Shown: one piece after another, positions 39,216 through 47,989 of the stretch
How the letters are laid out: each line of letters starts with the position of its first letter
How positions within the stretch are numbered: the stretch's first letter is position 1
Assembly (NCBI GenBank): GCA_001769505.1
Contig: MEOF01000020.1
Location: 1 to 64,000 of the forward strand
DNA length: 64,000 nucleotides
DNA from: Bacteroidetes bacterium GWF2_33_38
GTDB lineage: Bacteria > Bacteroidota > Bacteroidia > Bacteroidales > GWF2-33-38
Reading direction: 5' to 3'
Made by a program: the position numbers and the translations under genes
The notes under the pieces: generated by a model
Database searches by the model: none
The model's input: only the letters and a program-made list of their open reading frames with translations
Told to the model about the DNA's origin: nothing

Positions 39216-39241
39216 TTCGGCGTAGAATATTCTACGCCGAA
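39216..39241 (-). terminator. Perfect 26-base palindrome after the SMC-type operon
   Basis: TTCGGCGTAGAAT is followed immediately by its exact reverse complement. On the minus strand it is trailed by a T-rich stretch, so it can serve as terminator for the operon ending at 39345. A perfect palindrome with no loop could equally be a protein-binding or recombination site at the island edge. Confidence 0.6.
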
Positions 39242-39264
39242 CAAGGGCTTTTGCACTGTCGGGT

Positions 39265-39328
39265 GCGTTGGATTGCAAGCTCTTTTTATTTTTTAGCGTT
39301 GACTTGTGTGATTGCAAATGCGTTGGCT
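39265..39328. repeat. 3' edge repeat of the SMC-type island (copy A)
   Basis: This segment shares with 50980-51039 an exact 14-mer (TTGCAAGCTCTTTT, 39273-39286) and an exact 11-mer (ATGCGTTGGCT, 39318-39328), 45 bases apart here and 49 there, plus GCGTTGGAT against GCGTTAGAT. Each copy lies just after the last gene of a defence-type operon. It also has GCGTTGACTTGTGTG (39296-39310), which recurs with one mismatch on the other side of the operon at 44674-44688. Confidence 0.75.
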
Positions 39329-39344
39329 TTACTCGGAGTCTGTG

Positions 39345-39863
39345 TCATAGTGCTTGTTGTTCTTTTAGTTTAGCATTTGCAACGTTTACCGCAAACTCAA
39401 AAAATAGTTTTACTGCCTTTGTAAATTTAAATTGGTTGCCTATTCGTTTCAAAACATTTTTGGTGTGCCAAGTTCCAATGAATTTATCAAATTCAGCAAT
39501 TGATGTTTTTTCTAAAATCTCCCACTTTGAAGATTGTCTCAAAAGTTTTTCTGTGTCTGCAATGTCAAAGGTTGCTAACTCAATAGAATCTCTAAAGTTT
39601 TTTCCGCTGTAGTCCAACTCTCTGCAAAGCATTGCAAGAAACAAAGTAAAATCTCTTGTCCGTTTTTCGGTTACTTCATTTGAAGATAAGTAAGCAAACT
39701 CCGAATCAATGTTTAAATCAAAGCCATAAGACTCTTTGAAAAACTCTTTGTATTCGTCTTCTTGTGTTTGAATAACTGCAAACATTGGATTTGGGTAAAT
39801 AATAAACCTACCGTCCAAAAGTTGGCTTACAATTTCTTTATGTTCACTCGGATAACTTCTCAT
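39345..39863 (-). CDS. KITE-like small subunit of an SMC-type defence complex (JetB/MksE-like)
   Basis: 172 residues. The N-terminal part (EIVSQLLDGRFIIYPN, then DEYKEFFKESYGFDL and EFAYLSSNEV) has the length and pattern of the winged-helix MksE/JetB proteins, which pair with a kleisin-like subunit to form the base of MukBEF-like and Wadjet condensins. No catalytic motif. It overlaps the preceding gene by 20 bases and is the last of four overlapping genes. The family match is by pattern and context, not by a database search; I am moderately sure. Confidence 0.65.
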   Translation of the reverse strand: MRSYPSEHKEIVSQLLDGRFIIYPNPMFAVIQTQEDEYKEFFKESYGFDLNIDSEFAYLSSNEVTEKRTRDFTLFLAMLCRELDYSGKNFRDSIELATFDIADTEKLLRQSSKWEILEKTSIAEFDKFIGTWHTKNVLKRIGNQFKFTKAVKLFFEFAVNVANAKLKEQQAL

Positions 39864-41076
39864 ATATTTTGACTTTAGGCATTTTTAAAATTGCATCTGT
39901 AAGTTGAATTTCAAATCGTGTTTTGTCTTTATACTCGACAACTAAATCTTCTTCCAAAATTAAATTTGAAACGGTAAAGAATTTTGCAAGCGTTATGTTG
40001 TCGGTGTGTTCTTTCAAAGAATCAAAACACCATTGATAGAAGTTGTCAACTTCCTTTTCTTTCAAAAGCTGTTCTTTGAAATGGCTTGCATCAGGCAACC
40101 ATTCTATTTCTTCGGTTTCTTCTTCGTATAAAATTTCAGGAGTTTTATAATTGAATTGGTCAATATAAAATTCAGCTTCGCTACCGAATGCTTTTGATAA
40201 TACATTTCCCTTTGTCCTACGCAACAAGTCAGGCAAAGCAACAATGTAGTTTTCTGGTTGGTCAATGTTTTCTACGAAATGATAAAAGCCACTTAAAATA
40301 ATTGAATCAGTTTTAATTCTATCCAATAGCGGCAACAAATCTCTTGTTAGCATCCGAAGTGTTTCATCCAATTCGGTTTTAGCATTTACAACACAAGCGT
40401 AAAGCTTTTCAAACTCTCTTTTCAATTCGTAAGTGTCCGCTAAAATTCTTTTCTCACTTGTGTAGCGTTGCACTTGAATGATTGCATTTACAACAGAGTT
40501 AGGATGGTCTTTGTTAAGAATGGCGTTTAACGGAATAATGTATTCATCAATCCAATAGTTTGCTTTTTGGATTCTCAATGTAAAATCAGAATGATTTTCA
40601 GCGTTTACTTTTAATGATTCTGTATCTCTTAAAAGTCTTACTGTCTGCCTTCCAATATCATTTAAAAAATTCTCTACCTCTTTTATAATTTCTTGAATTA
40701 GCAAAATTATTTTCATTTCGCTTGATTCCACTTGTAAGTTGGTGAAGTGATTGAAAATTGCTTGATACCTATTCTTTAAAGTTTCGGGTAAATCTAGAAT
40801 AAAATCATCAAAGATGAATTCTAAAAATGTTGTGTAGTTACCGTTCAACTTGTATTCACCTGTTGAAAGCTGTCTGCAAAATTTCAAGTCGGTTGTAATT
40901 TTTGGAATTGAAATCTTGCTTTCGCTGCTTGTGTTGTATTCGTTTATTAAATGTTGGAACTTGTCGGAATCAATAATGAAATCGGGCTTACTGGAATTGA
41001 AAGCCATTTGAGCAAATTCATAGTGCCTTAATAAAAAATTGAGTATGTCTTTTCCTGAAAGGTTTAAGTTGCTCAT
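39844..41076 (-). CDS. Kleisin-like subunit of an SMC-type defence complex (JetA/MksF-like)
   Basis: 410 residues, mostly alpha-helical, with a predicted winged-helix N-terminus (LNFLLRHYEFAQMAFNSSKP, then DKFQHLINEYN), a long helical middle (about 110-260) and an acidic segment (YEEETEEIEWLPDA, about 318-331) before a C-terminal winged-helix-like end. This is the layout of MukF/MksF/JetA. No nuclease or ATPase motif. The start overlaps the TOPRIM gene stop by 4 bases and the end overlaps the KITE-like gene by 20 bases. Assignment rests mainly on operon context. Confidence 0.62.
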   Translation of the reverse strand: MSNLNLSGKDILNFLLRHYEFAQMAFNSSKPDFIIDSDKFQHLINEYNTSSESKISIPKITTDLKFCRQLSTGEYKLNGNYTTFLEFIFDDFILDLPETLKNRYQAIFNHFTNLQVESSEMKIILLIQEIIKEVENFLNDIGRQTVRLLRDTESLKVNAENHSDFTLRIQKANYWIDEYIIPLNAILNKDHPNSVVNAIIQVQRYTSEKRILADTYELKREFEKLYACVVNAKTELDETLRMLTRDLLPLLDRIKTDSIILSGFYHFVENIDQPENYIVALPDLLRRTKGNVLSKAFGSEAEFYIDQFNYKTPEILYEEETEEIEWLPDASHFKEQLLKEKEVDNFYQWCFDSLKEHTDNITLAKFFTVSNLILEEDLVVEYKDKTRFEIQLTDAILKMPKVKIYEKLSE

Positions 41077-41882
41077 TTGAATATTGCTTGTTGTTCTACA
41101 AAATGTCCTGTTTTAAAAATATCAGTTCTGATTTTCACAACAACTTCTTCTTCACATTCCAAAACTGTTTTACTTGGTTGTTGCGCTCTCCCTTGCTTTG
41201 TTTTGATGGTTCTTGATTTGCTTTGCAAAAGTGTTTCGTAATTATTTGGAACGAACAAATGTGTGTTCGGAAAAACACTTTTCACAAGTAAGTAATTGTG
41301 TAATCCTTTGAAATCGTAATCTGGAAAAACTAAAATCTCTTTCGCTTTTGTTTTGCTCACTACTGATTTTCCTATTCCACCGTATGTATGAATGAATACA
41401 AAACCCTTTTTGATTACTTGCTCCGCTAACAAGTAGCTATCTAAATTTTCTACAAAGCAAACTTTGTTTGCTTCCAAACTTTTCAGCGTAGCTGAAAATG
41501 TTCCGTAAGCATAAGTGTATTTTTTCAAGTCTGTTTCAATTCCGTTTAACAAAACTATTTCTTGTCCTCTTATCAAAATCACATTCTGACTTTCTCTTTT
41601 TCCTGCCTTTGTGTTTCGCATAGAATTTACATTGCCAACTGCTGTAAAAACATTTCCGTTTTCACTTGGAAATTTGTCCGCAAAATATTTTTCTAATGCT
41701 TCTTTATTTTTTATATAGAAATTTCCACCTCCTGTTTTCGCAGGCAAATGCTCAATGAAACCGCCATTTATCAAAGTAGTGAAATCGCTTGTTCGCTTTA
41801 TAGAATTGCCAACTTGTGAAGCACTGATTTTGCCTTCGTTCAAAATTTTCTTTACAAAGTTTTTAAAAGTTTTATTCTGCAT
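41073..41882 (-). CDS. TOPRIM nuclease subunit of an SMC-type defence complex (JetD/MksG-like)
   Basis: 269 residues. The C-terminal half has a TOPRIM-type arrangement: acidic residue in CFVENLDSYLLAE (E145) and the D-x-D pair in LVFPDYDFKGLHNYL (D188, D190), as in the DUF2220 domain of JetD (VEN...GDxDxxGL). These residues bind the metal ion for DNA cleavage in Wadjet. The N-terminal 80 residues look like a winged helix. It is much shorter than typical JetD (about 390 residues), so the arm-like N-terminal region is reduced. It starts 11 bases inside the end of the SMC-like gene. Confidence 0.72.
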   Translation of the reverse strand: MQNKTFKNFVKKILNEGKISASQVGNSIKRTSDFTTLINGGFIEHLPAKTGGGNFYIKNKEALEKYFADKFPSENGNVFTAVGNVNSMRNTKAGKRESQNVILIRGQEIVLLNGIETDLKKYTYAYGTFSATLKSLEANKVCFVENLDSYLLAEQVIKKGFVFIHTYGGIGKSVVSKTKAKEILVFPDYDFKGLHNYLLVKSVFPNTHLFVPNNYETLLQSKSRTIKTKQGRAQQPSKTVLECEEEVVVKIRTDIFKTGHFVEQQAIFK

Positions 41883-44601
41883 TTCTATAAGTTACTGGAA
41901 AAGATTGTAATTCACCGAAAGTAATCTTCGGCTTTTGATTTTTGTTTTTGTTCAACGGTTCTTTAATCATATAATATTTTTGTATGCCTTCAACCTTTCT
42001 CGGTGCTGCAAAAATTGGAATGAAGTTGTTGTCTTTGCAGAACTGAATTAAGTGTTTCACATTCTTTTGCCCGATTGCATCTAACTCGTCAACATAAATC
42101 ACAACTTTATTTTCATTTGCTGATTGAACTAAATCTTTCAAGATGTTTAAGAAAAGATAAAGTTTCAAAACAATGTTTGTTCCTTTTGATTGAACTTGTT
42201 TTGATAAATCAATTTCCTCTGATTCGCCTGTTACTTTTGTTATCTCAACTTTGATAGTAAACAAGTCGTAAATCTCAATCGGTTTTCCTTTGCTTTCTGT
42301 TAGTTGCCTTTCAAGTGCTTTCTTGCTTTCTGTGTATGTATTGTCAAAGTCTAAACCGTTTGAAAATTTCAATTTTGAAATTTTATCTAAGTCCCTTATC
42401 AATTCTTCTGCTTCAGAAATTTTCACTTTCACACTTTGAATATTTGAAACTGGATATTCAGCCAACTTCGTGTTGTAGCTTTTGTAAACAAATGTTTTGA
42501 AGTCATTGAACGCTGTTAGAAATGAAAATGTAGGACTTCCGATTTCATACGAAAGTGTGTCCAATAAATTATTTATCACTTTATCCATTTGAGGAATATT
42601 GATTATTTCTTCCTCAACTTCTCTAATAAATTGTTTGATGTCTTGAATATCCTTTTTCAGTTTTAGGTTGATAGAATCTTTCAAGTCCTTTCTTCTTTCT
42701 CTTGTTCCTTCAACTCCTGCAAAGGCATTGTAAGTCTTTGAAAATTTTTCGTAAAGTTTTTCAAATGGTTCATCCAAAATTTCTTCTATCTCATAAATGT
42801 CGTGTCTGTCTTGGAAGTTTTGATACTGATTTTTATATTTCTTTAAATCATCTTCGTATTGCTTCTTCTCATCTTTCTTTATTTTTAAAAGCCCTTTCTC
42901 TCTTTCAATTTCACTGTCCTTATCACCAATTTTAATTAGAGTGTCTGAAACAGATTTTTTGAGAGAAATGTTTATTAAAGTTTCGTTGTCAGTTTTGATT
43001 TGAACCAATACTGGTTTGTTCAGAACTTTTTCAATTAAGGAGTTTGTAGCTGCAATAGATATTTTAAGAGCATCAACACTGCCTTGTAAAGTGTTTTGGT
43101 TTTTGATTGCTATTTGCTGAATTTTCTTTTCAGCTAATTCTTTCTTTTTTGTTTCTACCTCGTCTTGAAGTTCTTTAATAGTTGGTAGTTTCTGAATTTC
43201 AATTTCACTAACATCAATTTTTCCGTCAAAAAAAGTCAAAGGAAAATCAGCTTTGCTGATTTCTTTTTTGATTTTTGATTTATCAAGTTTTGCAACCTTG
43301 CTACTCAATAAAGAATATGACTTTCGGACTATTTCAGGGTCTACTGAAATGTTTTGATAAAGTAAGTTGTCAAATTCTTTAATTGAATCTTCTTCTGATT
43401 TAATTTCTCCTTCTAAAGTTTTAATTGATTTCTCAACTTCAATTAAAGTGAATTTGCTTCTTTCTAATTGTGTGAGCTGTGCTTCAAGTCCTATTCGTTG
43501 CTTGTCTTCTGTTTCTGCTTTAGTAATCAAGCCTTTAAACATCAAGTGGTCGGCTGTTGGTTCGTAGTGTTCAACTTCTCTAAGTTGTTTATCAATATCA
43601 ATATTTGCTTTTTTAGCTGCTTCAATTTGATTTGTGAAAGTTGTTTTTTCGGCAATCAAATCATCTCTTTCTTTTTTAAGAGTGACATCAATTTTAGTTT
43701 CAAGAGTTCGGATAGAATTTGAAAGCAAACTTTCGGTTGCAGTTTTCTCTGATAAATCTTTTTCTACTGCAGCAAACTTTTTGAAGAAAGTATTTTTCAA
43801 TTTTCCTAAAACCTTTTCTTCACTGATGAAAGTATCATTGAGAAGTTTTAGTTTTTCAAAGTCAAGTTTTACTGTTGTAAGATTGTCCAAATGAGTCTTC
43901 TTTTTTTCAAACTCATTTATCTTGTCAAAACTGGAACTGGTAAAAACATTCAGTAAAACATCTTGCTTGTTGTCTGCAATTAGCAAAGCGTTCTTAAAAG
44001 ACTTTTCATTTATCTCACTTGTCTTAATGAGGTGTTTGTAAATATCAGTGAAGCTATTAGAAAGGGCTCTGCCCTTTCTTTTTACTCCTCTTTTAATCCA
44101 AACAACTGGATTTTTGTTTTTGTCGGAATTGTAAACAAGGTTGTAAAGCTCTTCGCTTTTCAATAGAGTAGGTGGGTCGGTCGGGTTGTCGTTTGTGAGT
44201 TCTTGTAAAATCTTTTCCCACTTCTTCGCCCTGAAACCGTCTGCCGATGTCTGAATAAAAAAGTTCTCTTTATACTCTCCGTTTATTTTGTAATACTCAA
44301 TTGTGTTTTCTGGGGTTGCCTTTACTAATATGCAGTAGTATCCGTTCTTGAAAATCTCAAACACGATAAAACTGTGCAAACTTGTTCCGTCAAAGTAGTG
44401 TTTCATTGAATCAGATAACTTGCGGTTATCTTCAAATCGCATTTGGTCTTTGTCCGTGATGTAGAGAAAATTGAGAGTGTTTAGGAATGAACTTTTTCCA
44501 ACATTGTTCTCGGCAGTTATCTGAATACTTGCATTGTCGCCAATATGAATACTGGCTTTAGCAAACAGTTCCGAATTTATTATTACAATTCTGTTTAGCA
44601 T
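41872..44601 (-). CDS. SMC-like ATPase of a Wadjet/MksB-type defence complex
   Basis: 909 residues. ATPase head parts at both ends: Walker A AENNVGKSS (30-38) and Walker B VVIYVDELDAIG (about 833-844), with a QVQSKGTNIVLKLYLFLNIL signature region before it. Between them are two long coiled-coil stretches (about 215-430 and 480-700). This is the SMC/MukB/JetC plan, but shorter than usual JetC (about 1,100 residues), so the arms are shorter. It is first of four overlapping genes with kleisin-like, KITE-like and TOPRIM partners. The TAATG at its start overlaps a doubtful short frame. Loop-extruding sensing of plasmid DNA is the inferred role. Confidence 0.75.
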   Translation of the reverse strand: MLNRIVIINSELFAKASIHIGDNASIQITAENNVGKSSFLNTLNFLYITDKDQMRFEDNRKLSDSMKHYFDGTSLHSFIVFEIFKNGYYCILVKATPENTIEYYKINGEYKENFFIQTSADGFRAKKWEKILQELTNDNPTDPPTLLKSEELYNLVYNSDKNKNPVVWIKRGVKRKGRALSNSFTDIYKHLIKTSEINEKSFKNALLIADNKQDVLLNVFTSSSFDKINEFEKKKTHLDNLTTVKLDFEKLKLLNDTFISEEKVLGKLKNTFFKKFAAVEKDLSEKTATESLLSNSIRTLETKIDVTLKKERDDLIAEKTTFTNQIEAAKKANIDIDKQLREVEHYEPTADHLMFKGLITKAETEDKQRIGLEAQLTQLERSKFTLIEVEKSIKTLEGEIKSEEDSIKEFDNLLYQNISVDPEIVRKSYSLLSSKVAKLDKSKIKKEISKADFPLTFFDGKIDVSEIEIQKLPTIKELQDEVETKKKELAEKKIQQIAIKNQNTLQGSVDALKISIAATNSLIEKVLNKPVLVQIKTDNETLINISLKKSVSDTLIKIGDKDSEIEREKGLLKIKKDEKKQYEDDLKKYKNQYQNFQDRHDIYEIEEILDEPFEKLYEKFSKTYNAFAGVEGTRERRKDLKDSINLKLKKDIQDIKQFIREVEEEIINIPQMDKVINNLLDTLSYEIGSPTFSFLTAFNDFKTFVYKSYNTKLAEYPVSNIQSVKVKISEAEELIRDLDKISKLKFSNGLDFDNTYTESKKALERQLTESKGKPIEIYDLFTIKVEITKVTGESEEIDLSKQVQSKGTNIVLKLYLFLNILKDLVQSANENKVVIYVDELDAIGQKNVKHLIQFCKDNNFIPIFAAPRKVEGIQKYYMIKEPLNKNKNQKPKITFGELQSFPVTYRNAE

Positions 44602-44754
44602 TATTTGTTGTCAAATGTAAAGATTGTTGTTGATTTTTGGTTGCGGAGGACAAAGGCAAATGTGAAGCAACTTGCGTTGGCTTGTGTGTAGGGTTGCTTC
44701 TCTTTTGCCATTGCGAAGGATAGCCAACCGGCTTTTCCGAAAATTTCTCTGTCG

Positions 44755-44786
44755 TTCATTTTAGCACTGTCTCTTAGGGTTTCCGG
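44755..44786. repeat. 5' edge repeat of the SMC-type island (copy B)
   Basis: TTCATTTTAGCACTGT (44755-44770) and GGTTTCCGG (44778-44786) recur at 61238-61253 (15 of 16) and 61290-61298 upstream of the restriction-modification operon. The spacing there is 29 bases longer. It lies about 150 bases upstream of the SMC-like gene start. Confidence 0.65.
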
Positions 44787-44826
44787 TAACAATTAAATCC
44801 GCAATATTCGGGTATTTTCAATATAT

Positions 44827-46167
44827 CTACAATAAATCGCTAGCCAAATCTGCCAATCTACTTCTTTCGCCTTTTACCAAATTTACATGAGCAAACATAT
44901 CTTGTCCCATCATTTTATCGGTCAAATAGCTTAAACCATTTGATTTTGAATCCAAATATGGAGAATCGATTTGCTGAATATCGCCAGTAAATACAAATTT
45001 AGAACCTTCTCCTGCTCGAGTAATAATGGTTTTAATTTCGTGTGGGGTTAAGTTTTGAGCTTCGTCAACAATGAAAAAAACATTTGATAAACTTCTACCA
45101 CGAATGTAAGCTAATGGAGAAATTAATAATTTTTCAGTTTTTAATAGCTCATCAATTTTTGCATTCTCAGGACCTTGTTGTTTGAATTTATTTTTGATAA
45201 CCGTTAAATTATCAAAAAGAGGTAACATATAGGGACCAATTTTATCTTTTGCGTCTCCGGGCAAAAAACCTAAATCTTTATTTCCAAGAGCAACTATTGG
45301 GCGAGCCAATAAAATTTGGTCGTATATTTTATGTTGACTTAAAGCTGCAGCTAAAGCCAACAAGGTTTTTCCTGTTCCTGCTTTTCCAGTTAAGGCAATT
45401 AATTGTATATCTTTTCTAATTAGAGCATCTAAAGAAAATGTTTGTTCGGCATTTCTTGGTTCGATTCCAAAAATTTGAGTTTTTTCAACTTTATTCAATA
45501 CCTTTTCTTTTGGAGCATAATGAGCAAGGATACTTGATTTTAATCCTCGTAAAATAAAGTATTGGTGAGCTTCGGGTTCAAAACCTAAATTGAACTCTTC
45601 AACAGCAATTCCGTCGTGGCTTGCATAAAGCCTAGCTATCAACTCGGGATTAACATTTTCGAGTGTAGTAATATCTTTATTTAAGGCATCAATATTTGCG
45701 ATTTTATCGTTTTCGTAATCTTGGGCCATAATTCCTAACGATTTTGCCTTCATTCTCAAGTTGATATCTTTCGAAATCAAAATTACAGGTGAACCTGGAT
45801 TTTTGGCAATTACATCAAGTGTTATTGATAAAATTCTGTGATCAGGTGTTTTTTCATGAAATACATTTCTTACTATTTCAGAATAGCCTTTTCCGTTTTC
45901 GATATACAATTTTCCGAGCCCATCGCCTAATTTTACACCTTGAGTAAATAAATCTTCTCCTGAAAGATGGTCTAATTCACGAGTAAATTCGCGTGCGTGA
46001 AAATTTATTAAATCGGTTCCTTTTTTAAAATTATCGAGTTCTTCTAAAACTACAATTGGGATTACAACATCATTTTCTTCGAAACTATATACCGATTTGT
46101 AATTGTGTAACAACACATTAGTATCAATTACGAATATTTTTTTTACATTCCCTTTTTTCTTTGCCAT
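44827..46167 (-). CDS. PIN-PhoH ATPase/RNase protein
   Basis: 446 residues. N-terminal PIN domain (KIFVIDTNVLLHN, about 10-22, with further acidic residues in VVLEELDNFKKG) and C-terminal PhoH-type P-loop ATPase (GKAGTGKTLLA, about 262-272, FIVDEAQNLTPHEIKTI and VFTGDIQQID). PIN-PhoH (PhoH2-like) proteins are ATP-driven RNA-unwinding ribonucleases in the organisms studied. Ordinary core gene; it separates the two defence-type islands and is divergent from folC. Confidence 0.94.
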   Translation of the reverse strand: MAKKKGNVKKIFVIDTNVLLHNYKSVYSFEENDVVIPIVVLEELDNFKKGTDLINFHAREFTRELDHLSGEDLFTQGVKLGDGLGKLYIENGKGYSEIVRNVFHEKTPDHRILSITLDVIAKNPGSPVILISKDINLRMKAKSLGIMAQDYENDKIANIDALNKDITTLENVNPELIARLYASHDGIAVEEFNLGFEPEAHQYFILRGLKSSILAHYAPKEKVLNKVEKTQIFGIEPRNAEQTFSLDALIRKDIQLIALTGKAGTGKTLLALAAALSQHKIYDQILLARPIVALGNKDLGFLPGDAKDKIGPYMLPLFDNLTVIKNKFKQQGPENAKIDELLKTEKLLISPLAYIRGRSLSNVFFIVDEAQNLTPHEIKTIITRAGEGSKFVFTGDIQQIDSPYLDSKSNGLSYLTDKMMGQDMFAHVNLVKGERSRLADLASDLL

Positions 46168-46333
46168 AATATTAAGTTTAGAAATTATAATGAAATATCT
46201 TATTAATTTTTCAAAAACATTAATAAGATATTTTTTTAAATATTAATGTCTTTGTAATTATAAAAGTATTAAAAAAAACGAATCTACGAGAGAAAATCCA
46301 AAATAATTCTGACTTTTGTAAAAAAAAACGAAA

Positions 46334-47620
46334 ATGACGTATAAAGAAGTTTTAGATTTTCTGTTTAGCCAGCTTCCCATGTACCAACGAATTGGTGGAG
46401 CTGCTTACAAGGCCGATTTGATTACGACTATTTTACTTGATAAACATTTTAATCATCCACATCAAAATTTCAAAAGCATACATGTTGCAGGGACAAACGG
46501 AAAAGGCTCTGTTTCTCACATGCTTGCTTCGGTTCTACAATCGGCAGGGTTAAAAACCGGTTTATACACATCGCCACATTTAGTCGATTTTCGTGAGCGA
46601 ATAAAGATTAATGGAGTGATGATTTCGGAAAGAGATGTTGTTAAATTTGTTGAGAAAAACAAAGCATTAATTACAGAGCTCCAACCTTCGTTTTTTGAGA
46701 TGAGTGTTGCCATGGCATTTGATTATTTTGGGAAACAAAAAGTTGATATTGCGGTTATTGAAGTTGGAATGGGCGGACGCTTAGATTCAACAAACATAAT
46801 CAATCCTATGATTTCGGTTATTACCAATATCGGTTTCGACCATACCGCATTTTTAGGTAACACATTAGAGGAAATTGCGAAGGAAAAAGCAGGAATTATC
46901 AAAGAAAATACTCCAATAATCGTTGGGAAAACCCAAGTTGAAACAAAAAATATTTTCGTAGATATTGCTAATCAAAAAAAATCGCAACTAGTGTTTGCTG
47001 ATGAAATATTTGCATGCGAATACTCGATGCTAACTCCAGACAACAAGCAATCGTTCAATATTTCAAAGAACAACGAACTAATTTTTGAAAATTTAAAAAG
47101 CGATTTACTCGGAATATATCAACGCGAAAATATTTTAACGGTTTTAGCGACTCTTTCGTCGTTAAATATTGAAATAAGCAAAGAACGTATTTACAATGGC
47201 ATTCTGAATGCTGCTAATAATACCGGTTTGCGTGGGCGTTGGGAAATACTGAATCACACTCCCCTAACGGTCTGCGATACAGGTCATAATATCGATGGAA
47301 TTAAACAAGTTTTAAAACAAATAGAAAGCACAGCATACAAGAAACTACATATGATAATTGGTTTTGTAAACGATAAAAATATTGCAGAAATTTTATCAAT
47401 ATTGCCAAAAAATGCTGACTATTATTTTACAAAACCTAGCATTCCAAGGGGACTTGATATTGATATTCTTTACGATATGGCACAACAATACAATTTGCAT
47501 GGAGTAAAGGTCGAAAATGTAAAAAAGGCAATAAATCTAGCCGAAGATAATGCCGATAACGACGATTTTATTTTTATCGGAGGAAGCACCTTTATTGTTG
47601 CTGATGTTTTTAGCTCATAG
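46334..47620 (+). CDS. folC: Bifunctional folylpolyglutamate synthase / dihydrofolate synthase
   Basis: 428 residues. Mur-ligase-type ATP loop VAGTNGKGSVSHML (about 51-64), GLYTSPHLVDFRERI, VGMGGRLDSTN (about 150-160), a C-terminal domain with DTGHNIDGI and final IFIGGSTFIVADVF. It adds glutamate to dihydropteroate and extends folate tails; it works after FolP, encoded at 15815. Its end overlaps the convergent VOC gene by 11 bases. Confidence 0.95.
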   Translation: MTYKEVLDFLFSQLPMYQRIGGAAYKADLITTILLDKHFNHPHQNFKSIHVAGTNGKGSVSHMLASVLQSAGLKTGLYTSPHLVDFRERIKINGVMISERDVVKFVEKNKALITELQPSFFEMSVAMAFDYFGKQKVDIAVIEVGMGGRLDSTNIINPMISVITNIGFDHTAFLGNTLEEIAKEKAGIIKENTPIIVGKTQVETKNIFVDIANQKKSQLVFADEIFACEYSMLTPDNKQSFNISKNNELIFENLKSDLLGIYQRENILTVLATLSSLNIEISKERIYNGILNAANNTGLRGRWEILNHTPLTVCDTGHNIDGIKQVLKQIESTAYKKLHMIIGFVNDKNIAEILSILPKNADYYFTKPSIPRGLDIDILYDMAQQYNLHGVKVENVKKAINLAEDNADNDDFIFIGGSTFIVADVFSS

Positions 47621-47984
47621 CAAAAGCAATAATATGACCATCGAAATCGGCTATATAGCCAACTGTATCGCCCCAGTCTCTTGCTTGCATGTTGCTAATT
47701 AACTTCGCACCTAATTCCAATCCTCGGCTGAAATATTCATCAGCATTTTCAAATTTCAAATAAAGTTCACATCGTGGAATTCCGTTTCCTGTTGCAGGAT
47801 TCGGAGTTTTATCCATTAATATTTTTGCAATCCCAGTTTCGGGCATTAATCCCAATTTACATTGCTCGTTCAACATAAATTCAGTCATACCCGGTACATC
47901 AAGAATGGGTTTGATGTTCAATAGCTTTTCGTAGAAATTTTTACTGTCAACTTGATTTTTAACATACAAAATAAACTCTACCAT
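47610..47984 (-). CDS. VOC / glyoxalase-bleomycin resistance family protein
   Basis: 124 residues, the length of one VOC module pair. The start VEFILYVKNQVDSKNFYEKLL and the end VGYIADFDGHIIAFA are the typical beta-alpha-beta-beta-beta repeats. Metal-ligand positions are partly absent, so it could bind a ligand without catalysis. Function cannot be chosen between dioxygenase, isomerase and resistance-type binding. It overlaps folC by 11 bases and is 5 bases from the next minus-strand gene. Confidence 0.88.
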   Translation of the reverse strand: MVEFILYVKNQVDSKNFYEKLLNIKPILDVPGMTEFMLNEQCKLGLMPETGIAKILMDKTPNPATGNGIPRCELYLKFENADEYFSRGLELGAKLISNMQARDWGDTVGYIADFDGHIIAFAMS

Positions 47985-47989
47985 CGTTC

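Noticed and set aside
39268-39612. A 114-codon plus-strand frame rich in Cys and Phe overlapping the KITE-like gene.
   Set aside because: Composition is that of the complement of a Lys/Glu-rich gene; it also runs through the edge repeat.
44601-44792. A 63-codon open frame whose TAA overlaps the ATG of the SMC-like gene, which looks like translational coupling.
   Set aside because: It lies in the island-edge repeat region; its peptide is low in family-like pattern, a large part corresponds to repeat DNA (GCGTTGGCTTGTGTG on the opposite strand) and it begins with TTG. I treat it as chance reading of the repeat.
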